Notes: generated by a model from the letters alone, not told the origin. A DNA stretch of 11,896 bases from BJHL01 sp035299305 (GCA_035299305.1 DATGWV010000134.1:1-11896); one strand, 5' to 3'. Positions 1 through 6,180 are shown, counted from the stretch's first letter. A program made the numbers and translations.

Positions 1-15
1 CACGCGCCCTCCGCC

Positions 16-1647
16 ATGGAGCTGACGCGTCTCGCGCAGCTGCTCGCGCCGCTGCCCGTATCGCCTGAGCAGCTCAAAGCCTTTCCCGCCATCGACGGCT
101 CCGACGCCGAGCCGTGGGACGTGCTGCTCAGCATCCTCGCGCTCGACGAGCACCAAGGCCTGCAGATGCTCGCCCAGCGCACGGGCCTGCGCTTCGTCAG
201 CGAGCCTTCGCTGAGCGAATCCGCCAGCCGCTTCTACGAAGTCGTGCCCCCCAGCGTCGCTCGCAACAAGCTCGTTGCAGGCCTTGAGTCTGACGGCAAC
301 ACCATGACCGTCGTCACGGCCCAGCCCATGCAGCCTGCGGTCTTCGCGATGCTGGAAGAGCTGCTGGCAATGCCCATCCGCTGCGTGCTCGCGCCGCGCG
401 CCAGCGTCGCCAACCTCATCAACCGCGGCTACGAGCAACGCCAGGACCTCGTCACCGAAATCATCGAGGAAATGCCGCTCGATGAACGTGCAATCGCCAG
501 CGCGGCCGGCGCCGCAGGCAGCAGCACCGACCTCCTGCAACTCGCTCGCCAGGGTCCGGTCATCCGCCTGGTGAACATGATCCTCTTCGAGGCTCTACGC
601 CGCCGAGCCAGTGACGTGCACATCCACCCGATGGAGCAGAAGCTCGTCATCCGCTTCCGCATCGACGGCATGCTGGTCGATGCCTTCAGCCCGCCTCTCT
701 CGCTCGCGCCAGCCATCTCCTCGCGTATGAAGGTGATGACCGAGCTCGACATCGCCAACCGCCACAGCCCCCAGGACGGCCACACCAGCGTGCGCGTCGG
801 TAGCCGCAAGGTGGACATCCGCTTCTCGTGCATTCCCACCGTCTACGGCGAGCGTCTCGTGCTGCGTCTGCTTGACCAGAGCAGCACGCAGCTCAGCCTC
901 GACGAAATCGGCATGACGCGCGACATGCAGGCCCAGCTCATGGACCTGGTCGAACGCCCCAACGGCATCATCCTTGTCACCGGTCCCACCGGCAGCGGCA
1001 AAACCACCACGCTTTACGCCGCCCTCTCGCGCGTCGATCGCGCCAGCCGCAACGTCATGACCATCGAAGATCCCGTCGAGTATCACCTCGACGGCATCTC
1101 GCAGATGCAAGTGAACCCCAAGCGCGGCGTGACCTTCGCCACGGGCCTTCGCGCGTTGCTGCGCCAAGACCCCGACGTCATCCTTGTCGGCGAAATCCGC
1201 GACGCCGAAACCGCGCAGCTCGCGATTCAAGCCAGCTTGACAGGCCACTTGGTCCTCGCCACGCTGCACACCAACGACGCCCCCAGCGCCGTCCCGCGCC
1301 TGGTCGACATCGGCATCGAACCCTACCTCATCACCAGCAGCTTGCTTGCCGTGCTGGCCCAGCGGCTGGTCCGCCGCACCTGCAGCACCTGCAGCGGCAG
1401 CGGCGTCTCCCCCAGCGGCGGTCGCTGCGAAGCCTGCTTCGGCACCGGCTACAAAGGCCGCCTCGCCGTCTACGAAATCATGACCATGAACGACGAACTC
1501 CGCCGCGCCTCGGGCGAGCGCATGGACGCCGTCATGCTCTACGAAATCGCCAAGCAGCACGGCTTCAAGCCCATGCGCGAAGACGGCCTGCGCAAAGTGC
1601 AGTTGGGCCTCACCGACGAGCAGGAAGTCTTCCGCGTGTTGCACTGA
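16..1647 (+). CDS. gspE: Type II secretion / type IV pilus assembly ATPase, GspE/PilB family
   Basis: Cytoplasmic hexameric ATPase that powers pseudopilus or pilus assembly. An N-terminal MshEN/T2SSE_N-type region (about residues 1-150) precedes a complete RecA-like motor. Walker A GPTGSGKTT is at 323-331. The Asp box EDPVE is at 351-355, Walker B DPDVILVGE at 385-393, and the His box has H411 and H418. A zinc-binding tetracysteine (C456, C459, C471, C474) follows, and both CxxC pairs are followed by Gly-rich turns. The 543-residue length is normal for the family. The ATG at 16 is the first in frame, but the frame is open to base 1 and only 15 upstream bases are visible, so the true start may lie further left. 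No gspF or gspG follows; any partner genes would be upstream. GspE and PilB cannot be separated from the sequence alone, so the symbol names the family. Confidence 0.9.
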   Translation: MELTRLAQLLAPLPVSPEQLKAFPAIDGSDAEPWDVLLSILALDEHQGLQMLAQRTGLRFVSEPSLSESASRFYEVVPPSVARNKLVAGLESDGNTMTVVTAQPMQPAVFAMLEELLAMPIRCVLAPRASVANLINRGYEQRQDLVTEIIEEMPLDERAIASAAGAAGSSTDLLQLARQGPVIRLVNMILFEALRRRASDVHIHPMEQKLVIRFRIDGMLVDAFSPPLSLAPAISSRMKVMTELDIANRHSPQDGHTSVRVGSRKVDIRFSCIPTVYGERLVLRLLDQSSTQLSLDEIGMTRDMQAQLMDLVERPNGIILVTGPTGSGKTTTLYAALSRVDRASRNVMTIEDPVEYHLDGISQMQVNPKRGVTFATGLRALLRQDPDVILVGEIRDAETAQLAIQASLTGHLVLATLHTNDAPSAVPRLVDIGIEPYLITSSLLAVLAQRLVRRTCSTCSGSGVSPSGGRCEACFGTGYKGRLAVYEIMTMNDELRRASGERMDAVMLYEIAKQHGFKPMREDGLRKVQLGLTDEQEVFRVLH

Positions 1648-1649
1648 GC

Positions 1650-1684
1650 GGAGAACAGAGAACGGAGAACGGAGAACGGAGAAC
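1650..1684. repeat. 7-bp tandem repeat (GGAGAAC), five units
   Basis: Five contiguous 7-bp units lie just after the ATPase stop codon. They start at 1650, 1657, 1664, 1671 and 1678. Four are GGAGAAC and the second is AGAGAAC. The array is noncoding and next to a hairpin that probably ends the upstream transcript. Copy number in such arrays often changes by slippage; that is general knowledge and not shown here. Confidence 0.9.
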
Positions 1685-1685
1685 G

Positions 1686-1713
1686 CGTCGCGCAACCTCG
1701 CGACGAACTTTCT
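1686..1713 (+). terminator. Possible terminator of the secretion ATPase gene
   Basis: A perfect 7-bp stem, CGTCGCG (1686-1692) with CGCGACG (1699-1705), encloses a 6-nt loop. It is followed by a short, imperfect T-rich run (AACTTTCT). It sits 39 bp after the stop codon and between two tandem repeat arrays. The stem is convincing but the tail is weak. Confidence 0.5.
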
Positions 1714-1716
1714 CAC

Positions 1717-1764
1717 CTGCTCACCTCCCCACCTGCTCACCTGCTCACCTGCTCACCTGCTCAC
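1717..1764. repeat. 8-bp tandem repeat (CTGCTCAC), six units
   Basis: Six contiguous 8-bp units run from 1717 to 1764. Five are CTGCTCAC and the second (1725-1732) is the variant CTCCCCAC. The array ends 27 bp before the GTG start of the LON-domain gene. If the TACGCT at 1781 is a -10 element, the last units lie where its -35 region would be, so changes in the array could affect expression. That link is inference. Confidence 0.9.
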
Positions 1765-1780
1765 TCCCACCCACCCCCAC

Positions 1781-1794
1781 TACGCTCCCACGTG
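1781..1794 (+). promoter_or_regulatory. Candidate leaderless promoter -10 element for the LON-domain gene
   Basis: TACGCT (1781-1786) fits the TANNNT -10 pattern and lies 5 nt before the GTG at 1792. No Shine-Dalgarno sequence is visible. The 13-mer CCCCCACTACGCT (1774-1786) recurs exactly at 4884-4896 before the lptB GTG. No clear -35 hexamer is seen. Confidence 0.45.
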
Positions 1795-2502
1795 TCCGAT
1801 CCCGTCACCATCAACTTCGGCAAGCCGATTCCGCTGTTTCCGCTCGAAGCCGTGGCGCTGCTGCCGCAGCAGGTGATTCCGCTGCACATCTTTGAGCCGC
1901 GATATCGCCAGATGGTCCAGCACGCCCTCGACTCGACCGGCCTCATCGCCATGGCGATCTTTGAAGGCAGCGCGTGGCGGCAGCAGTATCACGGCCGGCC
2001 CGAAATCCGCCCCGCTGTCTGCGTGGGTCACATCGTTCGACACGAAGCCTTGGAAGGCGGCCGATTCAACGTGCTGCTCCAGGGTGTGTGCCGAGCAAGA
2101 GTAGTTCAAGAACTCCCCGCAAGCGAAGAGCGGCTGTACCGCGTCGCGATGCTCGAACCGATGGGCGATGACGAGGGCGAACTCAGCCTCGACGACACGC
2201 TCAACGACGCGCGCAGCCAGATCACGACCATGCTCGCCGACGGCCCGCTCGCCAAGCTCGCCGCCGCCGAGCCCGTGCTGGAGTATTTGCGGAACGACGA
2301 AATTCCCACGCACGCCCTCCTTGAGATCGTGAGCGTCGCCCTCGCCACTGACCCGGCGATCCGTTACCAACTCCTCGCCGAGCCCGACGCCAAACAGCGC
2401 GCCCGCGTGCTGCTCGCCGAACTCACCAGCCTTGCCCGCCTCGTACGACTGGCACAGCTCCAGCAGCCCGAATCCTGGCCCAAAGGCGCAAGCTGGAATT
2501 GA
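1792..2502 (+). CDS. Stand-alone LON substrate-binding-domain protein
   Basis: This 236-residue protein consists mainly of the LON N-terminal substrate-binding domain (PF02190 type), without the AAA+ ATPase or protease domains of Lon. The diagnostic stretch is near the N-terminus: PLFPLEAVALLP at 14-25 and IPLHIFEPRYRQMV at 29-42. The remaining domain is followed by an Ala/Leu-rich helical end. Stand-alone proteins of this type are common in bacteria; their role is poorly defined but presumably involves protein or peptide binding in the cytosol. The start is GTG, chosen because the domain begins at once and the upstream sequence is repetitive noncoding DNA. No Shine-Dalgarno precedes it, while a -10-like TACGCT lies 5 nt upstream. 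The gene appears to be its own transcription unit. Confidence 0.85.
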   Translation: MSDPVTINFGKPIPLFPLEAVALLPQQVIPLHIFEPRYRQMVQHALDSTGLIAMAIFEGSAWRQQYHGRPEIRPAVCVGHIVRHEALEGGRFNVLLQGVCRARVVQELPASEERLYRVAMLEPMGDDEGELSLDDTLNDARSQITTMLADGPLAKLAAAEPVLEYLRNDEIPTHALLEIVSVALATDPAIRYQLLAEPDAKQRARVLLAELTSLARLVRLAQLQQPESWPKGASWN

Positions 2503-2549
2503 CACGCATCCTGCTGACACATGCCGCATGCGCAGGCGATATTCGGACG

Positions 2550-2562
2550 TTCCCGCTGGGAA
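2550..2562. other. Short inverted repeat upstream of the exported repeat protein gene
   Basis: TTCCC-GCT-GGGAA is a perfect 5-bp inverted repeat with a 3-nt centre. It lies 61 bp before the next start codon. It could be an operator or chance; no convincing -35/-10 pair was found in the surrounding 121-bp gap. Confidence 0.3.
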
Positions 2563-2611
2563 TCTGGGTAATTTGCTTGCACGCCCCCGGTGCCAATCGC
2601 ACGCTTGAGGC

Positions 2612-2617
2612 AAGGAG
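2612..2617 (+). promoter_or_regulatory. Strong Shine-Dalgarno for the exported repeat protein
   Basis: AAGGAG is placed 6 nt before the ATG at 2624. It fixes the start and is the best ribosome binding site in the window, which helps show that the 2624-3247 frame is a real gene. Confidence 0.8.
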
Positions 2618-2623
2618 CCTTGC

Positions 2624-3247
2624 ATGCGCACGAACCGTGGGAAGTGGTGTGGTTGTGTAGTCGCGGCGTTGATCTGCTGTGCCGGCTCGGCTGTCGCCAA
2701 GCCCGAGAAATCTCAGCGAGCCGACAAAGTCACTCGCATGACCGAGATCAAGTCTGACGCCAAGGCTCCGATGAAGGTCGTGAAGGAATCACACACCGAC
2801 AATGGCGCGAGCCGCACGGTTGAGCTTTCTCGCGAGAAGACCGACGAAGGCGTTTCCACCACTCGCCACGCCACCGTGACAACGGCATCCGGCGTGCAAG
2901 TCGTCCGTGACGACACCCGCGAACGCACGCACACGGGCGAAGGTACCAGCACTTCCAAGCACACCGGCACCACCGTCGTCACCAACGCCAAGGGCGAAAC
3001 CAAGCAAAGCCAGCGCAGCAGTTCGACAATGCGCGAGGGCAATAAGGTGAAGCGCGTCAGCAGCATCATCGGTCCCAGCGGCAGATCGCGTTCCGCCGCG
3101 ACAACTGTTGTGAAGCTCGATGACGAGCGCCAGACAACCAGCGAAGTGACGCGCCGAACCGGCGCGAAAGTCGAGCGCGAGACCACGCGCGAAGTTTCGC
3201 GCGAACCCGCACACGAGGAGAAGAGGCCGCCAGCGACGAAGGAGTGA
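2624..3247 (+). CDS. Exported, charged repeat protein of unknown family
   Basis: I do not recognise a family. The 207-residue product starts with a signal peptide: positive MRTNRGK, a hydrophobic core at about 9-22, and a likely cleavage after AVA at 23-25. There is no clear lipobox, so a soluble exported or surface protein is likely. The mature part is rich in Thr, Ser, Arg, Glu and Lys with very few aromatic residues. Glycines recur every 14-17 residues at 61, 76, 90, 107, 124, 139, 153 and 180. Two segments look alike over about 31 residues: GVSTTRHATVTTASG (76-90) and GTSTSKHTGTTVVTNAKG (107-124). This suggests beta-strand repeats with Gly turns, such as a solenoid or hairpin array, but low complexity is also possible. 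AAGGAG at 2612-2617, 6 nt before the ATG, supports the start. An intrinsic terminator follows, so the gene is monocistronic. Confidence 0.75.
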   Translation: MRTNRGKWCGCVVAALICCAGSAVAKPEKSQRADKVTRMTEIKSDAKAPMKVVKESHTDNGASRTVELSREKTDEGVSTTRHATVTTASGVQVVRDDTRERTHTGEGTSTSKHTGTTVVTNAKGETKQSQRSSSTMREGNKVKRVSSIIGPSGRSRSAATTVVKLDDERQTTSEVTRRTGAKVERETTREVSREPAHEEKRPPATKE

Positions 3248-3341
3248 CTTCACGTCGTCTTTCAACCAGGCAATGACATCGCACGTCGCGCGGGGGCCTT
3301 GGGCGCGCGCGGCGAGCGATGGGGCACGCTCTCTCCCCTCA

Positions 3342-3387
3342 CGTCGGCGGCGGACGTCTTGATTGACGACCCCGCCGGCGGTTTTTT
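3342..3387 (+). terminator. Rho-independent terminator after the exported repeat protein gene
   Basis: CGTCGGCGG (3342-3350) pairs with CCGCCGGCG (3372-3380), giving 9 bp with one G-U pair. The apical region can itself pair CGTC with GACG across TTGATT. A run of six T follows at 3382-3387. It lies 95 bp after the stop codon at 3247. Confidence 0.75.
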
Positions 3388-3404
3388 CATGGCAAACTCG
3401 GTCG

Positions 3405-3447
3405 AGATTGCGCAAAGGCTCTGTCAAGATTGCGTCAAATGCGCAAC
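3405..3447. promoter_or_regulatory. Operator-like cluster of TTGCGCAA motifs with a Pho-box-like repeat
   Basis: TTGCGCAA (3408-3415) is a perfect palindrome. Variants TTGCGTCAA (3430-3438) and ATGCGCAA (3439-3446) follow. Overlapping these, CTGTCAA (3421-3427) and GCGTCAA (3432-3438) form a 7-4-7 direct repeat with 11-bp period, the geometry of PhoB sites (CTGTCAT-N4-CTGTCAT in enterics). The cluster lies about 90 bp upstream of the candidate porin promoter. The motif repetition is seen; regulator identity is not known. Confidence 0.4.
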
Positions 3448-3534
3448 CCCACAAACAGGCATGTCCGCTGTCTAAACGTATTCTGAGCGGAGACTTAGCA
3501 ATTCGCGTCTCTTCACACTGCGTTTGCCCGCCGT

Positions 3535-3563
3535 TTGCATGATTTGCACGCTCCCGGTATGCT
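3535..3563 (+). promoter_or_regulatory. Candidate sigma-70-type promoter of the porin gene
   Basis: TTGCAT (3535-3540) and TATGCT (3558-3563) are separated by exactly 17 bp. TTTGC elements at 3523, 3534 and 3543 overlap the -35 region, the first two within an 11-bp repeat of CGTTTGC. The transcript would have a leader of about 60 nt that includes the Shine-Dalgarno. Confidence 0.45.
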
Positions 3564-3632
3564 TCCCCACGAGGTTTTCGTCGCTGGGGCGCGGTGCTGA
3601 TGCGAACGAGCCTTGCACACGTGGAGAATCGC

Positions 3633-4781
3633 ATGACGCGTTCGATTGTGACGATGTTGGCGCTGGCCGGAGCGGCGAGCCTGAGCATGGCCCAGGAAGC
3701 GACCACTGGCCGAGACAGCTCGGGCGTGTTCATCAAGTCGGGCGATACCAAGCTCAGCATCGGCGGCTTCGCCCAGTTCCGCTATTACATGAACTTCCGC
3801 GACAGCGCGACCGACAGCGAAGATTTCACCAACGGCTTCACCACGCGTCGCACGCGTCTGTCCTTCCAAGGCAACCTCACCAAGGAACTCAGCTTCCGCA
3901 TCGATGGCGACGTGACCGCCAGCACGGGCGTCTTCGGTTCCACCGCCGACACCTACATGGATTACAAGTTCGACGACAACTGGTCCGTGCGCCTCGGTCA
4001 GTTCAAGGCTCCCATCCTTAAGGAAGAACTGATCGGCGACACCAACCAGCAGTTCGTCGAGCGTTCACTCGTCAACGCTGTCTTCACCGGCGCTCGCACC
4101 CAGGGCCTCCAGCTCGGGTACAAGGGTGAGCAGTTCCGCGGCTGGGCAATGCTCAGTGACGGCCTTCGCGCCAGCAACACCGATTTCGACAGCGACCGCG
4201 AAAGCGACTTCGCGCTCTCAGGCCGCGTCGAGTTCATGTGGGCCGGCGACGACTGGAAGCGCTTCGACCGCATGAGCAGCTGGCGCGAGAGCGGCTACGC
4301 GGGCACGCTCGGCGCCGCGGTGCACTACCAAGACGGCGGCGAAACCGGCGGCACCACCGACCAGAGCATCCTGCTGTACACCATCGACTCGCTCACGCAG
4401 GGCGACGGCTGGAACATTTACATCGCCGGCATCGGTCGCAACACCGAACCTGCCACGGGCGACAGCTTCGATGACTTCGGCGTGCTCGTGCAGGGCGGCC
4501 TCTTTGTCAGCGATCAGACCGAACTCTTCGCTCGCTACAGCTTCATCAGCCCTGACGACAACCGCGTGAACGGCAACGACTTCAACGAAATCGGCGCGGG
4601 CGTGGCGTACTACCTCTTCCCCAAGAGCAACGCCGCCAAGTTCACCGCCGACGCCAACTGGACGCTCGACGACCAAGCCGGCAGCAGCTCCATCGTCCGC
4701 CCCAGCAGCAACGATGGCTTCCTCGCCAGCAGCGAAGACGATCAGTTCTACCTGCGTCTGCAGATGCAAGTTCAGTTCTGA
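3633..4781 (+). CDS. Outer-membrane porin, OprO/OprP (phosphate-selective porin) family
   Basis: Outer-membrane beta-barrel for passive uptake of anions or other small solutes. The chosen ATG gives a clean signal peptide, MTRSIVTMLALAGAASLSMA, with cleavage before QEAT. It has GGAGA 5 nt upstream at 3623-3627; an in-frame ATG at 3594 would add 13 residues ahead of the signal peptide. The 382-residue product opens with the family pattern: a short linker, LSIGGFAQFRYYMNF, then TRRTRLSFQGNLTKELSFRIDGD and a DNWSVRLGQFKAP segment. Alternating aromatic strands continue to the end. The last residues, LQMQVQF, finish in Phe, the BAM-complex signal. Substrate cannot be read from the sequence; many planctomycete members are annotated by family only. 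A perfect hairpin follows the stop, so the gene is probably monocistronic. Confidence 0.88.
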   Translation: MTRSIVTMLALAGAASLSMAQEATTGRDSSGVFIKSGDTKLSIGGFAQFRYYMNFRDSATDSEDFTNGFTTRRTRLSFQGNLTKELSFRIDGDVTASTGVFGSTADTYMDYKFDDNWSVRLGQFKAPILKEELIGDTNQQFVERSLVNAVFTGARTQGLQLGYKGEQFRGWAMLSDGLRASNTDFDSDRESDFALSGRVEFMWAGDDWKRFDRMSSWRESGYAGTLGAAVHYQDGGETGGTTDQSILLYTIDSLTQGDGWNIYIAGIGRNTEPATGDSFDDFGVLVQGGLFVSDQTELFARYSFISPDDNRVNGNDFNEIGAGVAYYLFPKSNAAKFTADANWTLDDQAGSSSIVRPSSNDGFLASSEDDQFYLRLQMQVQF

Positions 4782-4808
4782 TCGCACACAGCCAACTCAT
4801 GCCTCATC

Positions 4809-4839
4809 CACAGGCCCGGCGGCCCTCGCCGGGCCTGTG
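4809..4839 (+). terminator. Strong hairpin after the porin gene
   Basis: A perfect 13-bp stem, CACAGGCCCGGCG (4809-4821) with CGCCGGGCCTGTG (4827-4839), encloses a 5-nt loop and starts 27 bp after the porin stop. There is no T run behind it (CGCTTGTATC). It may be a tail-less terminator, a transcript-stabilising 3' hairpin, or both. Confidence 0.6.
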
Positions 4840-4890
4840 CGCTTGTATCACCAACCCGCACCGCCGCTCGCATCCACGCGCGTCCCCCAC

Positions 4891-4905
4891 TACGCTGGAC
4901 CCGTG
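4891..4905 (+). promoter_or_regulatory. Candidate leaderless promoter -10 element for lptB
   Basis: TACGCT (4891-4896) lies 6 nt before the GTG at 4903. It is part of the 13-mer CCCCCACTACGCT shared exactly with the LON-domain gene. TCGCAT (4868-4873), 17 bp upstream, is a weak -35 candidate. No Shine-Dalgarno is visible. Confidence 0.45.
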
Positions 4906-5673
4906 GCACTGCTGGAAGCTCGCAATCTTCGCAAAACGTTCTCTGGCCGCACCGTCGTGCAGGACGTCTCCTTCGACGTCGAACGCGCCGAGGTTGTCGG
5001 CCTCTTGGGCCGCAACGGCGCGGGCAAGACCACCAGCTTCCGCATGACCATCGGCATGATCGACCCCGATGCGTCCAGCGATGCCCGCATCGCCTTCGAC
5101 GGTCAGGACGTCACGCAGCTTCCGATGTATCAGCGTGCTCGTCGCGGCATGGGCTACCTCAGCCAGGAACCAAGCATCTTCGGTCGTCTCACGTGCGAGG
5201 AAAACCTGCTCATCATCCTCGAAACGCTGGGCATCAACAAAGCCGAGCAGCGCGCGCGCGCCGCCGCGTTGCTCGAGCAATTCGCTCTCTCGCACAAAGC
5301 CTCGCACCCCGCCCGCACCTGCAGTGGCGGCGAGCGACGCAAACTCGAGATCGCCCGCGCGCTGGTGACCCAGCCCCGCCTCATCCTGCTCGATGAACCC
5401 TTCTCAGGCGTTGACCCCATCGCGGTGGAAGAACTGCAAAGCGAAATTCGCCGCCTCGCCGAACGCGGCATCGCCATTCTCATCACCGATCACAACGTAC
5501 AGCAGACACTGCGCGTGTGCGATCGCGCGTGCATCATCGTCGAAGGCAAAAAGCTCGCCGAAGGCACGCCTCGTGAACTGATCAACAACGACCTCGTCAA
5601 GAAGGCGTACCTGGGCGGCCTGTTTCGCGGCGATGAATTCGACGCTGTGCCGGCGCGGGCGGGAGCAAAGTGA
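4903..5673 (+). CDS. lptB: LPS export ABC transporter ATP-binding protein LptB
   Basis: Cytoplasmic ATPase that works with LptF/LptG to extract lipopolysaccharide from the inner membrane. Walker A GRNGAGKTT is at 36-44 and the Q-loop Q88 lies in GMGYLSQEPSIFGRLT, a hallmark of LptB. The signature is CSGGERRKLEIARAL (140-154), Walker B LILLDEP (160-166) and the H-loop H197 is in ITDHN. At 256 residues it is slightly longer than E. coli LptB (241), with extra residues at the C-terminus. The signature begins CSGG instead of LSGG. The frame is open far upstream into the porin gene, but the GTG at 4903 starts the ABC domain immediately and has a -10-like hexamer 6 nt before it. The stop overlaps the start of the next gene. 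No lptA, lptC, lptF or lptG is in the window. Related branched-chain amino acid ATPases (LivF/LivG) are less likely given the motifs. Confidence 0.87.
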   Translation: MALLEARNLRKTFSGRTVVQDVSFDVERAEVVGLLGRNGAGKTTSFRMTIGMIDPDASSDARIAFDGQDVTQLPMYQRARRGMGYLSQEPSIFGRLTCEENLLIILETLGINKAEQRARAAALLEQFALSHKASHPARTCSGGERRKLEIARALVTQPRLILLDEPFSGVDPIAVEELQSEIRRLAERGIAILITDHNVQQTLRVCDRACIIVEGKKLAEGTPRELINNDLVKKAYLGGLFRGDEFDAVPARAGAK

Positions 5674-6137
5674 TGTCCAAACCGTGGGCCGTGTTCGCTG
5701 GTTCAACCCGCACGATGAGCACGTCGACGCTGCTGCTCGCAACCTTGAGCACGCTCCTGCTCGCAGGCGGCTGCAGTTCACGACGCATCAGCATTACCAG
5801 CGAACCCAGCGGCGCGACCGTCACCGTCAACGACGTTGAAATCGGCCGCACGCCCGTGGAAGCCGACTTCACGTACTACGGCGTCTACGACGTCCTCGTC
5901 ACCAAAGACGGTTTCGAACCCCTCCGCACCAAAGCCCGCGCCTCCGCACCAATCTACGAATACCCACCTATCGATCTCGCTACCAGCGTGACCACCGTTC
6001 GCAGCACCGTGAAATGGCACTTCACGCTCTCCCCCATGCTTGAGAGCACCATGAGCGCGAAAGAGTTTGAGAAGCAGTTGATGGACCGCGCGCGCACCCT
6101 GCGCGACACCGACGCAACCGCGCCCGCCGCCAAGTAA
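5673..6137 (+). CDS. PEGA-domain lipoprotein
   Basis: A 154-residue predicted lipoprotein. A hydrophobic segment (about 19-31) leads to LLLAGGC with Cys34 as the lipidation site; the lipobox is slightly off the LxGC norm. An in-frame ATG at 5715 would give a more compact signal peptide. The PEGA domain (PF08308 type) follows at about 35-75: SITSEPSGATVTVND, then IGRTPVEADFTYYGVYDVLVT. PEGA domains are surface-exposed beta folds thought to bind envelope or matrix partners. The rest contains YEYPPIDLATS and a TVKWHFTLSP strand, then a charged helical tail. The ATG at 5673 overlaps the lptB stop (TGATG), and GGGAG at 5661-5665 lies 7 nt upstream, so the two genes are translationally coupled. Association with the LPS export apparatus is inference from this linkage. 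Confidence 0.82.
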   Translation: MSKPWAVFAGSTRTMSTSTLLLATLSTLLLAGGCSSRRISITSEPSGATVTVNDVEIGRTPVEADFTYYGVYDVLVTKDGFEPLRTKARASAPIYEYPPIDLATSVTTVRSTVKWHFTLSPMLESTMSAKEFEKQLMDRARTLRDTDATAPAAK

Positions 6138-6154
6138 GTCCGTCTTTCCCAATC

Positions 6155-6180
6155 AAAAAAGCCCCGTCACTTCGCCGGCA
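6155..6180 (-). terminator. Weak terminator-like element for the acyltransferase gene
   Basis: On the minus strand the stop codon is followed within a few bases by GGGGC and six T (plus-strand A run 6155-6160). Only a 3-bp stem can be drawn (CCG with CGG), overlapping the end of the gene. The T run is clear but the hairpin is poor. Confidence 0.3.

Larger units (their letters stand above)
3248..3632. other. Long intergenic region before the porin gene
   Basis: This 385-bp stretch has no supportable gene. It holds, in order, a G/C-rich segment, an intrinsic terminator (3342-3387), a cluster of TTGCGCAA-like sites with a Pho-box-like direct repeat (3405-3447), an AT-richer segment, three spaced TTTGC elements, a candidate promoter (3535-3563) and the porin Shine-Dalgarno (GGAGA, 3623-3627). 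The density of motifs suggests that the porin is regulated. Confidence 0.6.

Noticed and set aside
595..1740. Long minus-strand open frame (381 codons) opposite the secretion ATPase
   Set aside because: It is antisense to a gene with all family motifs. Its Ala/His/Asp/Val-rich composition is what GC-rich codons give on the opposite strand, and no domain is visible.
1650..1764. CRISPR array
   Set aside because: The repeat units are 7 and 8 bp and directly contiguous without spacers, and no cas gene is present.
1780..2700. Minus-strand open frame of 306 codons opposite the LON-domain gene
   Set aside because: It overlaps a recognisable LON domain and the next gene's signal peptide, has no ribosome binding site and no recognisable motif.
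2789..3760. Minus-strand open frame of 323 codons across the repeat protein gene and the porin promoter region
   Set aside because: It runs through an intrinsic terminator and two genes with good Shine-Dalgarno sites; Ala/Arg-rich composition suggests a shadow.
4714..4902. N-terminal extension of LptB into the porin gene
   Set aside because: The open frame upstream of 4903 overlaps the porin end and crosses the 13-bp hairpin. The ABC domain starts right after the GTG at 4903.
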